In this document: positions 1 to 7,350 of the stretch, in pieces
How the letters are laid out: each line of letters opens with the position of its first letter
How positions within the stretch are numbered: the first letter of the stretch is position 1
Assembly (NCBI GenBank): GCA_023433855.1
Contig: JAEYTV010000421.1
Coordinates: forward strand, 1 to 14,138
Source of the DNA: Pseudomonadota bacterium
Lineage (GTDB): Bacteria > Pseudomonadota > Alphaproteobacteria > Rhizobiales > Rhizobiaceae
Direction of reading: 5' to 3'
Length of the DNA stretch: 14,138 bases
Translations under genes and position numbers: made by a program
The notes under the pieces: model-generated
Databases searched by the model: none
Seen by the model: only the letters and a program-made list of their open reading frames with translations
What the model was told of the DNA's origin: nothing

Positions 1-757
1 GCATGATCTTCGCCCGCTCGAGCCTTCGCATCACAAGGTAGCGGTGCGGACTGGTACCCAGCAGACGGCGGAAGTGTCGGGCCGTAGTGTAGCGGTCGAG
101 ACCACCGACCGCCTCGAGTTCCTCCGATGAGACCGCCCTGTCGCAGTTGTTGCGGAGATAATCGCGACACCGGAGCACGGCATGCCGGGCGACAGGCGAT
201 CCCCTTGAGAATTTGCGGTCGTCCCCATGGCGCTGCAGGGCGGCGGCTAGGCGAATGATCATGTCATCCAGCGCAAGGTCCTCCGGCGTGCCGTCGAGAT
301 CACAGAGCGCTTCGGCAAGGACGTGGAGGAACTCCGCGTCGGTGACCACCGGATCGGGGACGAATGGCAGTCCGTCCGTGCCGCCCTTGGCTTCGAGCAG
401 TTTTTCGGGCGGCAGGTAAAGCATCCGGTAGCGAAGACCGTCCTCCGTACCCGCGGCCCCGTCATGTACCTCGTCGGGATGCAGCACGATGACATTTCCC
501 GGAAGGCTCGTCCTGAAGGCGCCCCGATAGTGGAAGGTCTGCACCCCGGACATGGTGATGCCGAGCGCATAGGTGTCGTGTCGGTGAGGTTCAAAGCCGG
601 TGCCGCGGAAGCGGGCTTCGATACGCTCGATCCCGGCCGAGGAGGGCGCCTGCACGATACCGTCACGCTCGCCCACCCCTTTGCACGAACGTTCAAGACC
701 AGCAGTAGCTGCTGTCGCTATCAGGTCGTTTCCCGCATAGCCGTTGAAGGAGTTCAT
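1..757 (-). CDS. AraC-family transcriptional regulator (3' end cut by window edge)
   Basis: About 252 residues are visible in an open minus-strand frame that runs off the left edge. An N-terminal cupin-like AraC ligand-binding domain spans roughly residues 40-135, with the metal/ligand-type motif HRHDTY at 58-63 and a following GVQTFHYRG strand. The first AraC helix-turn-helix lies near 195-240 (SSEELEAVGGLDRYTTARHFRRLLG, abbreviated here as SSEEL...RRLLG), leading into SPHRYLVMRRLERA. The second HTH, normally about 40 residues further on, lies outside the window. The start is uncertain: ATG at 757 has no Shine-Dalgarno, and residues 1-27 use AT-richer third positions than the rest, so a GTG at 676 or 655 is possible. 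It is divergent from the DUF2000 gene, so it may control that gene. The ligand cannot be read from the sequence. Confidence 0.85.
   Translation of the reverse strand, partial: MNSFNGYAGNDLIATAATAGLERSCKGVGERDGIVQAPSSAGIERIEARFRGTGFEPHRHDTYALGITMSGVQTFHYRGAFRTSLPGNVIVLHPDEVHDGAAGTEDGLRYRMLYLPPEKLLEAKGGTDGLPFVPDPVVTDAEFLHVLAEALCDLDGTPEDLALDDMIIRLAAALQRHGDDRKFSRGSPVARHAVLRCRDYLRNNCDRAVSSEELEAVGGLDRYTTARHFRRLLGTSPHRYLVMRRLERAKIM
680..755. promoter_or_regulatory. possible shared control region between AraC and DUF2000 genes
   Basis: This stretch is AT-richer than the flanking coding DNA. It holds the 8-bp palindrome GAACGTTC (687-694) and the inverted repeat CAGCAG-TAG-CTGCTG (700-714). It is coding only if the regulator starts at 757. 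If the regulator starts at the downstream GTG, this becomes an intergenic region of about 85 bp with room for promoters and an operator. No convincing -35/-10 pair was found. Confidence 0.25.
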
Positions 758-761
758 CTTC

Positions 762-1169
762 ATGTTCGACATCAAGATCGCGATCGTGCTTCGTGATGAT
801 CTTGCCCCCTGGCAGGCGCTTAACGTCACCGCTTTCCTGACGAGCGGCGTCGTTGCTCAACATCCTGCCATCATCGGCGAAGCATATCGGGATGCTGCCG
901 GCAATGTCTACAATCCCATGACCATCCAGCCGATCGTCGTGCTTTCTGCAGGTCAAGAAGTTCTGCGAACGATCCATCGGCGTTCGCTGGAGCGGCAGGT
1001 GACCACCTCGGCCTATATCGAGGAGATGTTCTCGACCGGCCACGACCGCGCGAACCGGGAGGTCTTCGGCCAGTTCTCGCCGCAGGATGCCAAGCTGGTC
1101 GGCATCGCCATGCGCGCCGAAAAGAAGATCGTCGACAAGATCACCAAGGGAGCGAGCATGCATTCCTGA
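762..1169 (+). CDS. DUF2000 family protein
   Basis: A 135-residue cytosolic protein with no signal peptide or membrane segment. The pattern matches DUF2000: a KIAIVLRDDLAPWQALNV start (residues 5-22), IIGEAYRDAAGNVYNPM in the middle (37-53) and a C-terminal KLVGIAMRAEKKIVDKITKGA (abbreviated KLVGIA...TKGA, 111-131). As I recall, a family member from Agrobacterium has a peptidyl-tRNA-hydrolase-II-like fold, but no reaction is established. The start is ATG 762, because GAAGGAG (746-752) sits 9 nt upstream; the in-frame TTG at 744 lies before that Shine-Dalgarno and is not used here. The first codons abut the possible AraC start on the other strand. The stop is 3 bp from the stop of the convergent DUF2891 gene, leaving no room for a terminator. 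Confidence 0.85.
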   Translation: MFDIKIAIVLRDDLAPWQALNVTAFLTSGVVAQHPAIIGEAYRDAAGNVYNPMTIQPIVVLSAGQEVLRTIHRRSLERQVTTSAYIEEMFSTGHDRANREVFGQFSPQDAKLVGIAMRAEKKIVDKITKGASMHS

Positions 1170-1172
1170 GGT

Positions 1173-2177
1173 TCAGGTGCCCAGCGCAAGCGTTGCGAAG
1201 CTCGCCAGCCAGTGCTCGCCCATATAATCCCCGGCGACATGGGGAAGCGCGGCCCCGAGATGGTCTTCGGCTGCTCTTTCCATTGCGGGCCTTCGCAGGT
1301 CCTGGCCGGGCAGGGCGTCTGCAAGGGAACGCCAGCACCAGGCGCGTGAGAGGTTCAGGCCGTCGAGATGGGCAATCTTGCCGTCCGACCGATCCGAAAC
1401 CGAAGCAGGCGAGAACAGGGTCGCGGGCCTGCTGATCGCGAGGTCGGGAAGGAAGCGGCTGAACCACTCCAGGAAGTCAGCGCCATCCATCAGCCGGCGC
1501 ATGCATTCGGCCTCCATGAGCGCCGAGGAAAGGAAGTCATCGCCGGAGGGTTCACCCCAGGCCGGGCACCCCTCGTCAGCGCCGTACCACCGCAGCGCCG
1601 TCTGCTTCAGCAGATCGGCGAGGGCACCGTCCGGGATGGCTTCCGCATAGTCCGCGGCCAGGCGCAAGGCGAAGGCAGTGTTGAAATGCGTACCCACCCG
1701 GACCGGATAAGTGGCGAGGGGCAGGAAGTCGACGAAGCGCGCGGTGAAAACGTCGGAAAGCGGTTTCAGGTTCTCGAACCATCCGCGGTCATCGAACTGC
1801 GACAACTCGGCGGAGAGCTTGAGCAGCCAGGCCCACCCGTAGGGACGCTCGAATCCGCGGGCGAGGGGATGGGCCATGGTGGCGCACTCGCCGGCGACCT
1901 TGTCCACGACGAGCATCTCATCGAAGAGGTCACGGACGCGGTTTGCCGCCGGGATCTCCGGGAACCGGCGTAGGAGATGCGCAAGCATCCAGTATCCATG
2001 GACGCAGGAATGCCAGTCGAGGCTGCCGTGGAAGATCGGGAAGAGCTGGCTCGGCGTCCTGGCGTCTTCCGGTCCGGCAAATGCATTGGCCGGCTTGTTC
2101 GGGTATTCGCGTCTCACGTGGCCGAGTGCGATTGTCGCAAATTGTTGCGCGCGGTCGGCGGTGAGAGCTTGTCGCAT
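1173..2177 (-). CDS. DUF2891 family protein
   Basis: A 334-residue cytosolic protein recognised as DUF2891 by conserved aromatic/His blocks: FHGSLDWHSCVHGYW near 49-63, GECATMAHPLARGFERPYGW near 97-115, VRVGTHFNTAF near 160-170, WGEPSGDDFLSS near 205-217, and LNLSRAWCWR and HWLASFATLAL towards the C terminus. The regularly spaced Trp/His helices suggest an alpha/alpha-barrel-like helical fold, but that is inference and no enzymatic activity is known to me. ATG 2177 is preceded by GGAG about 11 nt upstream. The start lies 5 bp after the rnd stop, so the two are almost certainly cotranscribed, without an obvious functional link. It ends 3 bp from the convergent DUF2000 gene. Confidence 0.85.
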   Translation of the reverse strand: MRQALTADRAQQFATIALGHVRREYPNKPANAFAGPEDARTPSQLFPIFHGSLDWHSCVHGYWMLAHLLRRFPEIPAANRVRDLFDEMLVVDKVAGECATMAHPLARGFERPYGWAWLLKLSAELSQFDDRGWFENLKPLSDVFTARFVDFLPLATYPVRVGTHFNTAFALRLAADYAEAIPDGALADLLKQTALRWYGADEGCPAWGEPSGDDFLSSALMEAECMRRLMDGADFLEWFSRFLPDLAISRPATLFSPASVSDRSDGKIAHLDGLNLSRAWCWRSLADALPGQDLRRPAMERAAEDHLGAALPHVAGDYMGEHWLASFATLALGT

Positions 2178-2182
2178 GGGTG

Positions 2183-3328
2183 CTAGAACTCCACGGCCTC
2201 GACCTTCTTGTTGACGAAACGCAGACCAACCGCGCCATCGATCAGCTTGAGGGCGGTTTCTCCGAAGAGTTCGCGCCGCCAGCCGGAGAGTGCGGCCACA
2301 TTGGCCTCTTCCCCTTCGGCCGCGATCTTTTCCAGGTCGTCCGTATTGGCGATCACCTTCGCCGCCACGCCTTCCCGATCGGAGATCAGCTTGAGGAGAA
2401 CCTTGAGGAGTTCGGCCGCCGCTGCGGTACCTTCAGGTACGTGCACATGCTTCTGGGGGTGGGGCATCTCCGCCTTCGGCAATGCCAATGCGGCATTGAC
2501 CGTCTCGATGATGGCGGCGCCGGACGCCGAGCGCTCCCAGCCTTTCGGAATGGTGCGAAGCCGCGCCATGGCTTCCGTGTCCTTCGGCTGTTGCTGTGCG
2601 ATCTCGTAGATGGCATCGTCCTTGAGAACCCGGGAGCGGGGCACGTTGCGGCTGCGTGCTTCACGCTCGCGCCACGCAGCGACGAATTTCAGCACGGCGA
2701 GTTCGGCGGGTTTCCTCAGCCGCGATCTCAGCCTCAGCCAAGCGTCGTCCGGGTGCAGGTCGTATGTCTCCGGCGCCTCCAGGATGGCCATCTCCTCGGT
2801 CAGCCACAGCGCCCGGCCTTCCCGTTCCAGCTGGGCTTTCAGTGCAAGATAGACGTCACGCAGGTGGGTAACATCGGCAAGCGCGTATTCCAGCTGCTTG
2901 TCGGAAAGCGGCCTGCGGCTCCAGTCGGTGAAACGGGACGACTTGTCGATATGGACGCCCTTGATGCGGCTCACCAACTGGTCGTAGGACACCGAGTCCC
3001 CGAACCCGCAGACCATCGCGGCCACCTGGGTGTCGAAGATCGGGTGCGGCACAAGATTGCCGAGGTGGTAGACGATCTCGATGTCCTGGCGGGCAGCGTG
3101 GAAGACTTTCGTGACGGCGGGGTTGGCCATCAGATCGAAGAAGGGTTTCAGATCCAGGCCTTTGGCCAGCGGATCGACCAGAACCTCGGTATCAGGGCTC
3201 GCCATCTGGATCAGACACAGTTCCGGCCAGAAGGTCGTTTCCCTGAGAAACTCCGTGTCGATGGTGATGAAATCCGATTGAGCGAGCTTGGCGCAGGCTT
3301 CTTCGAGGGCGGCGGTGGTGTTGATCAT
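2183..3328 (-). CDS. rnd: ribonuclease D
   Basis: 3'-5' exoribonuclease that trims tRNA precursors and other structured RNAs in the cytosol. The 381-residue product (E. coli RNase D is about 375) has a DEDDy exonuclease domain: Asp24/Glu26 in ITIDTEF (Exo I), Asp82 in ARQDIEI (Exo II), and Tyr148 with Asp152 in EYALADVTHLRD (Exo III). An HRDC RNA-binding domain follows at roughly 204-285 (LRKPAELAVLKFVAAWRERE region). The C-terminal 90 residues are the usual second helical domain. I chose ATG 3328 because family members begin just before the first strand of the nuclease fold. A longer TTG start at 3385 would coincide with a TTGACA hexamer and is less likely. No strong Shine-Dalgarno is seen. 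DUF2891 follows by 5 bp. Confidence 0.95.
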   Translation of the reverse strand: MINTTAALEEACAKLAQSDFITIDTEFLRETTFWPELCLIQMASPDTEVLVDPLAKGLDLKPFFDLMANPAVTKVFHAARQDIEIVYHLGNLVPHPIFDTQVAAMVCGFGDSVSYDQLVSRIKGVHIDKSSRFTDWSRRPLSDKQLEYALADVTHLRDVYLALKAQLEREGRALWLTEEMAILEAPETYDLHPDDAWLRLRSRLRKPAELAVLKFVAAWREREARSRNVPRSRVLKDDAIYEIAQQQPKDTEAMARLRTIPKGWERSASGAAIIETVNAALALPKAEMPHPQKHVHVPEGTAAAAELLKVLLKLISDREGVAAKVIANTDDLEKIAAEGEEANVAALSGWRRELFGETALKLIDGAVGLRFVNKKVEAVEF

Positions 3329-3356
3329 TGTTTCATTCACGTGCAGATGATCAACC

Positions 3357-3385
3357 TTCCTTTCCCGTTGCGCACGATATGTCAA
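3357..3385 (-). promoter_or_regulatory. weak candidate promoter for rnd
   Basis: A perfect -35 hexamer TTGACA reads leftward at 3385-3380 in the 77-bp gap between the MFS stop and the rnd start. With a 17-nt spacer the -10 would be AAGGAA (3362-3357), a poor match to TATAAT. Only the -35 is good. Confidence 0.25.
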
Positions 3386-3405
3386 TACAAGCGCCGGGCT
3401 TAAGT

Positions 3406-4644
3406 CTACTTGCGCTCATCTTTATCGGGCGGAGCCGCCAGTCTGTTGAAATAGGCCGACGTTCGCAGCAGGGGCCGGAAACGCCACGACCGCTCCGATG
3501 GTGGCACGGGTGGACGGGCCCGCATTCGCCGGAGCGTGAAGATCATGAAACCGGCGAAGATGAAGGACGTATAGGCGAAGAAGGCTCGCGGCCCGAGGTG
3601 CTCCAGCAGCAGCGACGCAAGCAGGGGGCCGATCGTCGCGCCGAGTGACCAGTAGAAGAGCAGGCCAGCGGATACCAGCGCGTGCTCGCCGTCCTTGGCA
3701 TAGTCATTTCCGTGCGCCGAGCACAGTGAGTAGAGCGGCATGGAAAAGGCGCCGAACAGGAAGACCGCGATGATGTTGGCGATTTCGCTGGTGCCGGCCC
3801 CGAACGAGAGATAGGCGCCGGTGGCGATGGAGCCGATTGTCGTCCACAGGATGACGCGGCGGCGATCGAGCTTGTCGGAATAGACACCAAGCGGATATTG
3901 CAGCACCACCCCGCCGATAATCCCGGCGCTCATGAAGGTGGCAATCGAGGTGATGCTCATGCCGATCTCGGCGGCGTAGATGGGGCCGATATTGCGGAAC
4001 GCGGCCATGGAAAGTCCGACCGAAACAACGCCTACCACCGCGAGCGGAGAAATGCGCCACACGACCTTGGGATCGAATTTTATGGCTTCCGGTGGTGCCG
4101 GGCTCGATTTGTCGGCGAGCGAGATGGGCACCAGCGAAAGCGTCAGGGCGATGGCTATGATGTTGAAGACGAGCGGACCTTCGACCCCGGCCGCAGGGAT
4201 CACATACTGTGCGACCGTGACGGAGCTCAGGTCGATCAGGCGGTAGATCGAGAGCGTGCGCGCCCGGTTGGCATTGGTGACCTTGGCGTTGATCCAGCTT
4301 TCGACAGTTGCAAACAGGCTGGCGACCGCGATTCCTATAATGAAGCGCATCGCGAGCCAGAAGAGGGGATCGGCGACCATGGACATCCCGAGGGAGGCCG
4401 AGGCGCTGATCGCGGCCATGGCGGAGAAGGTGCGGATATGGCCGATCGCGCGCAGGATCCTGGCGACGTAGATGCATCCGATAGCAAAACCGATGCTGTA
4501 GCCGGCTCCGATGAGGCCGATGACTGAAGGGGAAAATCCCTCCCATGACCCGCGCAGCGCAATGTAGGTTCCCTGTAGCCCATTCCCGCCGATCAGGATC
4601 CCCGCGGTAAGAAGAAGAGGAATCAGCGGACGAATGGGGTTCAT
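3406..4644 (-). CDS. MFS transporter, about 12 TM segments
   Basis: A 412-residue integral inner-membrane protein of the major facilitator superfamily, substrate unknown. Hydrophobic segments cover the whole length up to about residue 370, starting with LIPLLLTAGILIGGNGLQGT. Family-like features are the glycine-rich GLIGAGYSIGFAIGC helix, FIIGIAVASLFATVESWINA in TM4-5, and the cytoplasmic GVYSDKLDRRRVIL loop between TM8 and TM9, which resembles the MFS motif-A D-x-x-x-R-R loop. The C-terminal tail is long, basic and Pro-rich. It resembles YcaD/UMF-type exporters but I cannot name a substrate. ATG 4644 (MNPIRPL) is preferred over the upstream ATG at 4665 because it begins just before TM1; neither has a clear Shine-Dalgarno. 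It lies 77 bp upstream of rnd on the same strand and may be cotranscribed. Confidence 0.9.
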   Translation of the reverse strand: MNPIRPLIPLLLTAGILIGGNGLQGTYIALRGSWEGFSPSVIGLIGAGYSIGFAIGCIYVARILRAIGHIRTFSAMAAISASASLGMSMVADPLFWLAMRFIIGIAVASLFATVESWINAKVTNANRARTLSIYRLIDLSSVTVAQYVIPAAGVEGPLVFNIIAIALTLSLVPISLADKSSPAPPEAIKFDPKVVWRISPLAVVGVVSVGLSMAAFRNIGPIYAAEIGMSITSIATFMSAGIIGGVVLQYPLGVYSDKLDRRRVILWTTIGSIATGAYLSFGAGTSEIANIIAVFLFGAFSMPLYSLCSAHGNDYAKDGEHALVSAGLLFYWSLGATIGPLLASLLLEHLGPRAFFAYTSFIFAGFMIFTLRRMRARPPVPPSERSWRFRPLLRTSAYFNRLAAPPDKDERK

Positions 4645-4706
4645 CGGGGTCTTTCGGTCATGCATTTGCCGGCCACTGCCGCGGTCACTGCATGTGTTAG
4701 ACGAAT

Positions 4707-4723
4707 AAGACCATCAAAGTCTT
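4707..4723. repeat. inverted repeat AAGAC-N7-GTCTT, operator-like
   Basis: Perfect 5-bp arms with a 7-nt spacer lie 63 bp upstream of the MFS start. Spacing of this kind suits a dimeric repressor, but arms this short can occur by chance. No neighbouring regulator gene is present to match it. Confidence 0.3.
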
Positions 4724-4770
4724 GAGGAAACCGCTCTGTGGGCGACTCCGGCTTGTGGCTTCACGACCAC

Positions 4771-4788
4771 CGTTGCATCGATGCAGCG
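4771..4788. repeat. 18-bp near-perfect palindrome
   Basis: The core TGCATCGATGCA (4774-4785) is a perfect 12-bp palindrome. It is flanked by CGT and GCG, so 16 of the 18 positions pair. It lies midway between the divergent MFS and aspS genes, where an operator would be expected. No loop is possible, so it is more likely a DNA-level site than an RNA hairpin. Confidence 0.4.
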
Positions 4789-4933
4789 CTCTCGTCAGGA
4801 ATGGGCTTGCCGGTCGGTGATGATCTCTGCCAGCCGCCGATTGCGCCGCGGCGGGTGTGCGGGACGCGGGCTTAAGCACGCGCAGGTGAGCACATGTCGT
4901 CTCGGTCGATTTTGCCAGCCAGCCGGTTCCGCC

Positions 4934-4962
4934 TTGACAAAGCGAGCCTGTCATGCGCTTTT
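4934..4962 (+). promoter_or_regulatory. candidate promoter of aspS
   Basis: TTGACA (4934-4939, preceded by C as in the alphaproteobacterial CTTGAC consensus) is followed after 17 nt by GCTTTT (4957-4962), a poor -10. It would give a leader of about 75 nt before ATG 5043. The -35 is perfect, the -10 doubtful. Confidence 0.4.
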
Positions 4963-5042
4963 CGCGCCGATTTCTGCAGACCGGTCGGCATCGCTTCGCA
5001 TGCCGAAACCCCCGGCATAAGCGCCAGTCCAGGATTATAGCA

Positions 5043-6830
5043 ATGCACCATTACCGCAGCCACACCTGTGCCGCCCTTCGGAAGTCCGATGTTGGTTCCA
5101 CCGTCCGCTTGTCAGGCTGGGTGCATCGTGTGCGCGATCATGGCGGCGTTCTGTTCATCGACCTGCGCGACCACTACGGCATGACCCAGGTCGTCGCCGA
5201 TCCGGATAGCCCCGCCTTCAAGACGGCGGAAGCGGTCCGCGGGGAATGGGTGATCCGCATCGACGGCCTCGTCAAGGCCCGCACCGAGGAAACGGTCAAC
5301 AAGAATATGCCGACGGGGGAGGTCGAGCTCTACGCCCAGGAGATCGAAGTTCTCTCCGCCGCCAAGGAACTGCCGCTGCCGGTCTTCGGCGAACCCGACT
5401 ATCCGGAAGACGTTCGCCTCAAATACCGCTTCCTCGATCTGCGCCGCGACACGCTGCACAGGAATATCGTCAAGCGCACCCAGATCATCTCGGCAATGCG
5501 CTCCGGCATGGGCGAAATCGGCTTTGCGGAGTATACGACGCCGATCCTGACGGCTTCCTCGCCGGAAGGTGCGCGCGACTTCCTCGTGCCGAGCCGCATT
5601 CACGAAGGCAAGTTCTTCGCGCTGCCGCAGGCCCCGCAGCAGTACAAGCAGCTTCTGATGGTTGCCGGCTTCGACCGCTATTTCCAGATCGCACCGTGCT
5701 TCCGCGACGAAGACCCGCGCGCCGACCGCCTGCCGGGCGAATTCTACCAGCTCGACGTCGAAATGAGCTTCGTCACCCAGGAAGATGTCTGGGACACGAT
5801 GGAGCCGATGATGACCAAGGTGTTTGAGCAGTTCGCCGAGGGCAAGCCCGTGACCAAGCAATGGCCGCGCATTCCCTACGACGAGGCGATCCGCAAATAC
5901 GGCTCGGACAAGCCGGATCTGCGCAACCCGATCGTCATGCAGGCTGTGACCGAGCATTTCGCCGGCTCCGGCTTCAAGGTCTTCGCCAACATGATCGCGT
6001 CGAACCCGAAGGTCGAGGTATGGGCTATCCCGGCCAGGACGGGTGGCTCCAGAGCCTTCTGCGACCGCATGAACGCCTGGGCGCAGAGCCAGGGTCAGCC
6101 GGGCCTCGGCTATATCTTCTGGAAGGAAGAGGACGGCAAGATCGGCGGTTCCGGCCCCCTTGCCAAGAACATCGGCGAGGAACGCACCGAAGCCATCCGC
6201 ACCCAGCTTGGCCTTGAGCCGGGCGATGCCTGCTTCTTCGTCGCCGGCGATCCGGCCAAGTTCTACAAGTTCGCAGGCGAAGCTCGCACCCGTGTCGGCG
6301 AGGATCTCAACCTTGTCGACCGTGATCGATATGAGTTCTGCTGGATCGTCGACTTCCCCTTCTACGAGTGGAATGAAGACGAGAAGAAGATTGATTTTGC
6401 CCACAACCCCTTCTCCATGCCGCAGGGTGGGCTGGAGGCTTTCGACAGCAAGGACCCGCTGGAGCTGAAGGCCTATCAGTATGACGCTGTCTGCAACGGC
6501 TTCGAAATCGCTTCGGGCTCGATCCGTAACCAGTCGCCGGAGCTGATGGTCAAGGCGTTTGAAAAGGTCGGCCTGACCCAGGCCGATGTCGAGGAGCGCT
6601 TCGGCGGCCTCTACCGCGCCTTCCAGTACGGCGCTCCGCCGCATGGCGGCTGCGCATTCGGCATCGACCGCGTGGTCATGCTGCTGGTCGGCGCCAAGAA
6701 CCTGCGCGAGATCTCGCTGTTCCCCATGAACCAGCAGGCGCAGGACCTCCTGATGAACGCCCCGGCGCCGGCAACGCCGACGCAGCTTCGGGAACTGGCG
6801 CTGCGGGTAGTACCGTCCAAAAAGGCCTGA
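5043..6830 (+). CDS. aspS: aspartyl-tRNA synthetase, probably non-discriminating
   Basis: Charges tRNA-Asp with aspartate in the cytosol. The 595 residues have the bacterial AspRS layout: an N-terminal OB-fold anticodon-binding domain (about 1-105, with [13 protein letters not shown] at 23-35), class II motif 1 (about 158-182), motif 2 with [10 protein letters not shown] (220-229) and YQLDVEMSF (235-243), a GAD insertion (about 285-415), and motif 3 GIDRVVML (540-547). His33 corresponds to the His that marks non-discriminating AspRS such as that of Pseudomonas aeruginosa (Leu in E. coli), so it probably also makes Asp-tRNA-Asn for GatCAB amidation; no gatCAB is in the window. ATG 5043 is taken rather than the upstream ATG 4953 because homologues start with the MHxYRSH-type peptide; only a weak AGGA lies 9 nt upstream. 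A strong terminator follows. Confidence 0.97.
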   Translation: MHHYRSHTCAALRKSDVGSTVRLSGWVHRVRDHGGVLFIDLRDHYGMTQVVADPDSPAFKTAEAVRGEWVIRIDGLVKARTEETVNKNMPTGEVELYAQEIEVLSAAKELPLPVFGEPDYPEDVRLKYRFLDLRRDTLHRNIVKRTQIISAMRSGMGEIGFAEYTTPILTASSPEGARDFLVPSRIHEGKFFALPQAPQQYKQLLMVAGFDRYFQIAPCFRDEDPRADRLPGEFYQLDVEMSFVTQEDVWDTMEPMMTKVFEQFAEGKPVTKQWPRIPYDEAIRKYGSDKPDLRNPIVMQAVTEHFAGSGFKVFANMIASNPKVEVWAIPARTGGSRAFCDRMNAWAQSQGQPGLGYIFWKEEDGKIGGSGPLAKNIGEERTEAIRTQLGLEPGDACFFVAGDPAKFYKFAGEARTRVGEDLNLVDRDRYEFCWIVDFPFYEWNEDEKKIDFAHNPFSMPQGGLEAFDSKDPLELKAYQYDAVCNGFEIASGSIRNQSPELMVKAFEKVGLTQADVEERFGGLYRAFQYGAPPHGGCAFGIDRVVMLLVGAKNLREISLFPMNQQAQDLLMNAPAPATPTQLRELALRVVPSKKA

Positions 6831-6854
6831 TCCGCAAACCTCGGCGGTGGAATT

Positions 6855-6879
6855 GGAACGGCGGCCACGGGCCGCCGTT
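6855..6879 (+). promoter_or_regulatory. EcfG-type motif inside the aspS terminator
   Basis: GGAAC (6855-6859), 16 nt, then CGTT (6876-6879) is an exact match to the alphaproteobacterial EcfG consensus. The GGAAC and CGTT lie in and next to the arms of the terminator hairpin, so the match may be a by-product of the stem. If active it would give a leader of about 100 nt for the DUF1236-like gene. Confidence 0.3.
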
Positions 6880-6889
6880 TGCATATTTT
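6857..6889 (+). terminator. intrinsic terminator of aspS
   Basis: A 10-bp perfect GC-rich stem AACGGCGGCC / GGCCGCCGTT (6857-6866 with 6870-6879) has a 3-nt ACG loop and is followed by TGCATATTTT. It begins 26 nt after the aspS stop. Confidence 0.85.
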
Positions 6890-6926
6890 CAGGCCACATG
6901 GTCTGCCGGGGCGGTGCCCTGTGACC

Positions 6927-6951
6927 GGAACCAAGTCCAGCCTCCCGTGTT
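6927..6951 (+). promoter_or_regulatory. candidate EcfG promoter of the DUF1236-like gene
   Basis: GGAAC (6927-6931), 16 nt, then TGTT (6948-6951), one mismatch from GGAAC-N16-CGTT and consistent with the looser GGAAC-N18-TT form described for rhizobial RpoE2. Transcription would start near 6958, with the AGGAG Shine-Dalgarno at 6971 and ATG at 6985, a well-proportioned short leader. Confidence 0.5.
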
Positions 6952-6984
6952 GTCTGGCCAGCAGAAGTACAGGAGAAAGAACAA

Positions 6985-7311
6985 ATGCGCATTCAGCTGC
7001 TCGCCGCCTCCGCGGCGCTTGTGATGGTTTCCAGCGCGGCCTTCGCGCAGAGCACCGTGATCGTACAGGAGCCGGCACCGGTGGTCACCGGATCCACGGT
7101 TGTCGTGCCGGGTGAGGTTCGCACCTATGTGATGGAGCAGAGCGTGCCGTCGGTCGCCTACCAGGGAGAGGTCATCGTCGGCGCTCCGCTGCCTGAGACG
7201 GTGGAGGTCCATACCGTCGATGGCTACAACGACTACGCTTATACCGTAGTCAACGAGCGCCGAGTTCTCGTTAATCCGCAGACACGCACCGTAATTCAGG
7301 TTCTGGACTGA
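6985..7311 (+). CDS. small exported DUF1236-like protein
   Basis: A 108-residue protein with a Sec signal peptide (MRIQLLAASAALVMVSSAAFA, cut after AFA at about residue 21 before QST). The mature part is Val/Thr-rich and fits DUF1236: VVVPGEVRTYVMEQSVPSV (about 38-56), then VIVGAPLPETVEVHTV (about 63-78), then YAYTVVNERRVLVNPQTRTVIQVLD at the end (abbreviated YAYTVV...VIQVLD). DUF1236 proteins are small periplasmic proteins common in rhizobia, of unknown function, often present in several paralogues. ATG 6985 is supported by AGGAG (6971-6975), 9 nt upstream. It stands alone between two terminators. GGAAC-type motifs upstream suggest control by the general stress sigma factor EcfG, which is inference from the motif only. 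Confidence 0.85.
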   Translation: MRIQLLAASAALVMVSSAAFAQSTVIVQEPAPVVTGSTVVVPGEVRTYVMEQSVPSVAYQGEVIVGAPLPETVEVHTVDGYNDYAYTVVNERRVLVNPQTRTVIQVLD

Positions 7312-7321
7312 TAGTCTTCCT

Positions 7322-7348
7322 AAAGCCCGGATCGCATCCGGGGTTTTC
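7322..7348 (+). terminator. intrinsic terminator of the DUF1236-like gene
   Basis: Stem CCCGGAT / ATCCGGG (7326-7332 with 7336-7342) has a 3-nt CGC loop. Flanking AAA and TTTT can pair across one mismatch, and a short T run (7344-7347) follows. It starts about 11 nt after the stop codon. Confidence 0.75.
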
Positions 7349-7350
7349 TC

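Larger units (their letters stand above)
4645..5042. other. 398-bp divergent intergenic region between MFS gene and aspS
   Basis: No supportable gene is seen. Short open frames here lack a Shine-Dalgarno and have shadow-like Arg/Ser-rich translations. The region contains a 17-bp inverted repeat (4707-4723), an 18-bp near-palindrome (4771-4788) and a TTGACA hexamer before aspS (4934). No tRNA-like cloverleaf or recognisable riboswitch was found by eye. Confidence 0.6.

Noticed and set aside
2180..3403. 407-residue plus-strand open frame
   Set aside because: It is the antisense shadow of rnd, which has all its catalytic motifs on the other strand. The translation has no recognisable domain; high GC at third positions keeps the opposite frame open.
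4697..4954. 85-residue minus-strand open frame in the MFS-aspS gap
   Set aside because: No Shine-Dalgarno and low-complexity Arg/Ser/Ala composition; it overlaps the palindromes and the aspS promoter candidate.
5112..6992. 626-residue minus-strand open frame
   Set aside because: Antisense shadow of aspS, running across the aspS terminator. It is rich in Arg/Asp/Leu with no domain pattern.
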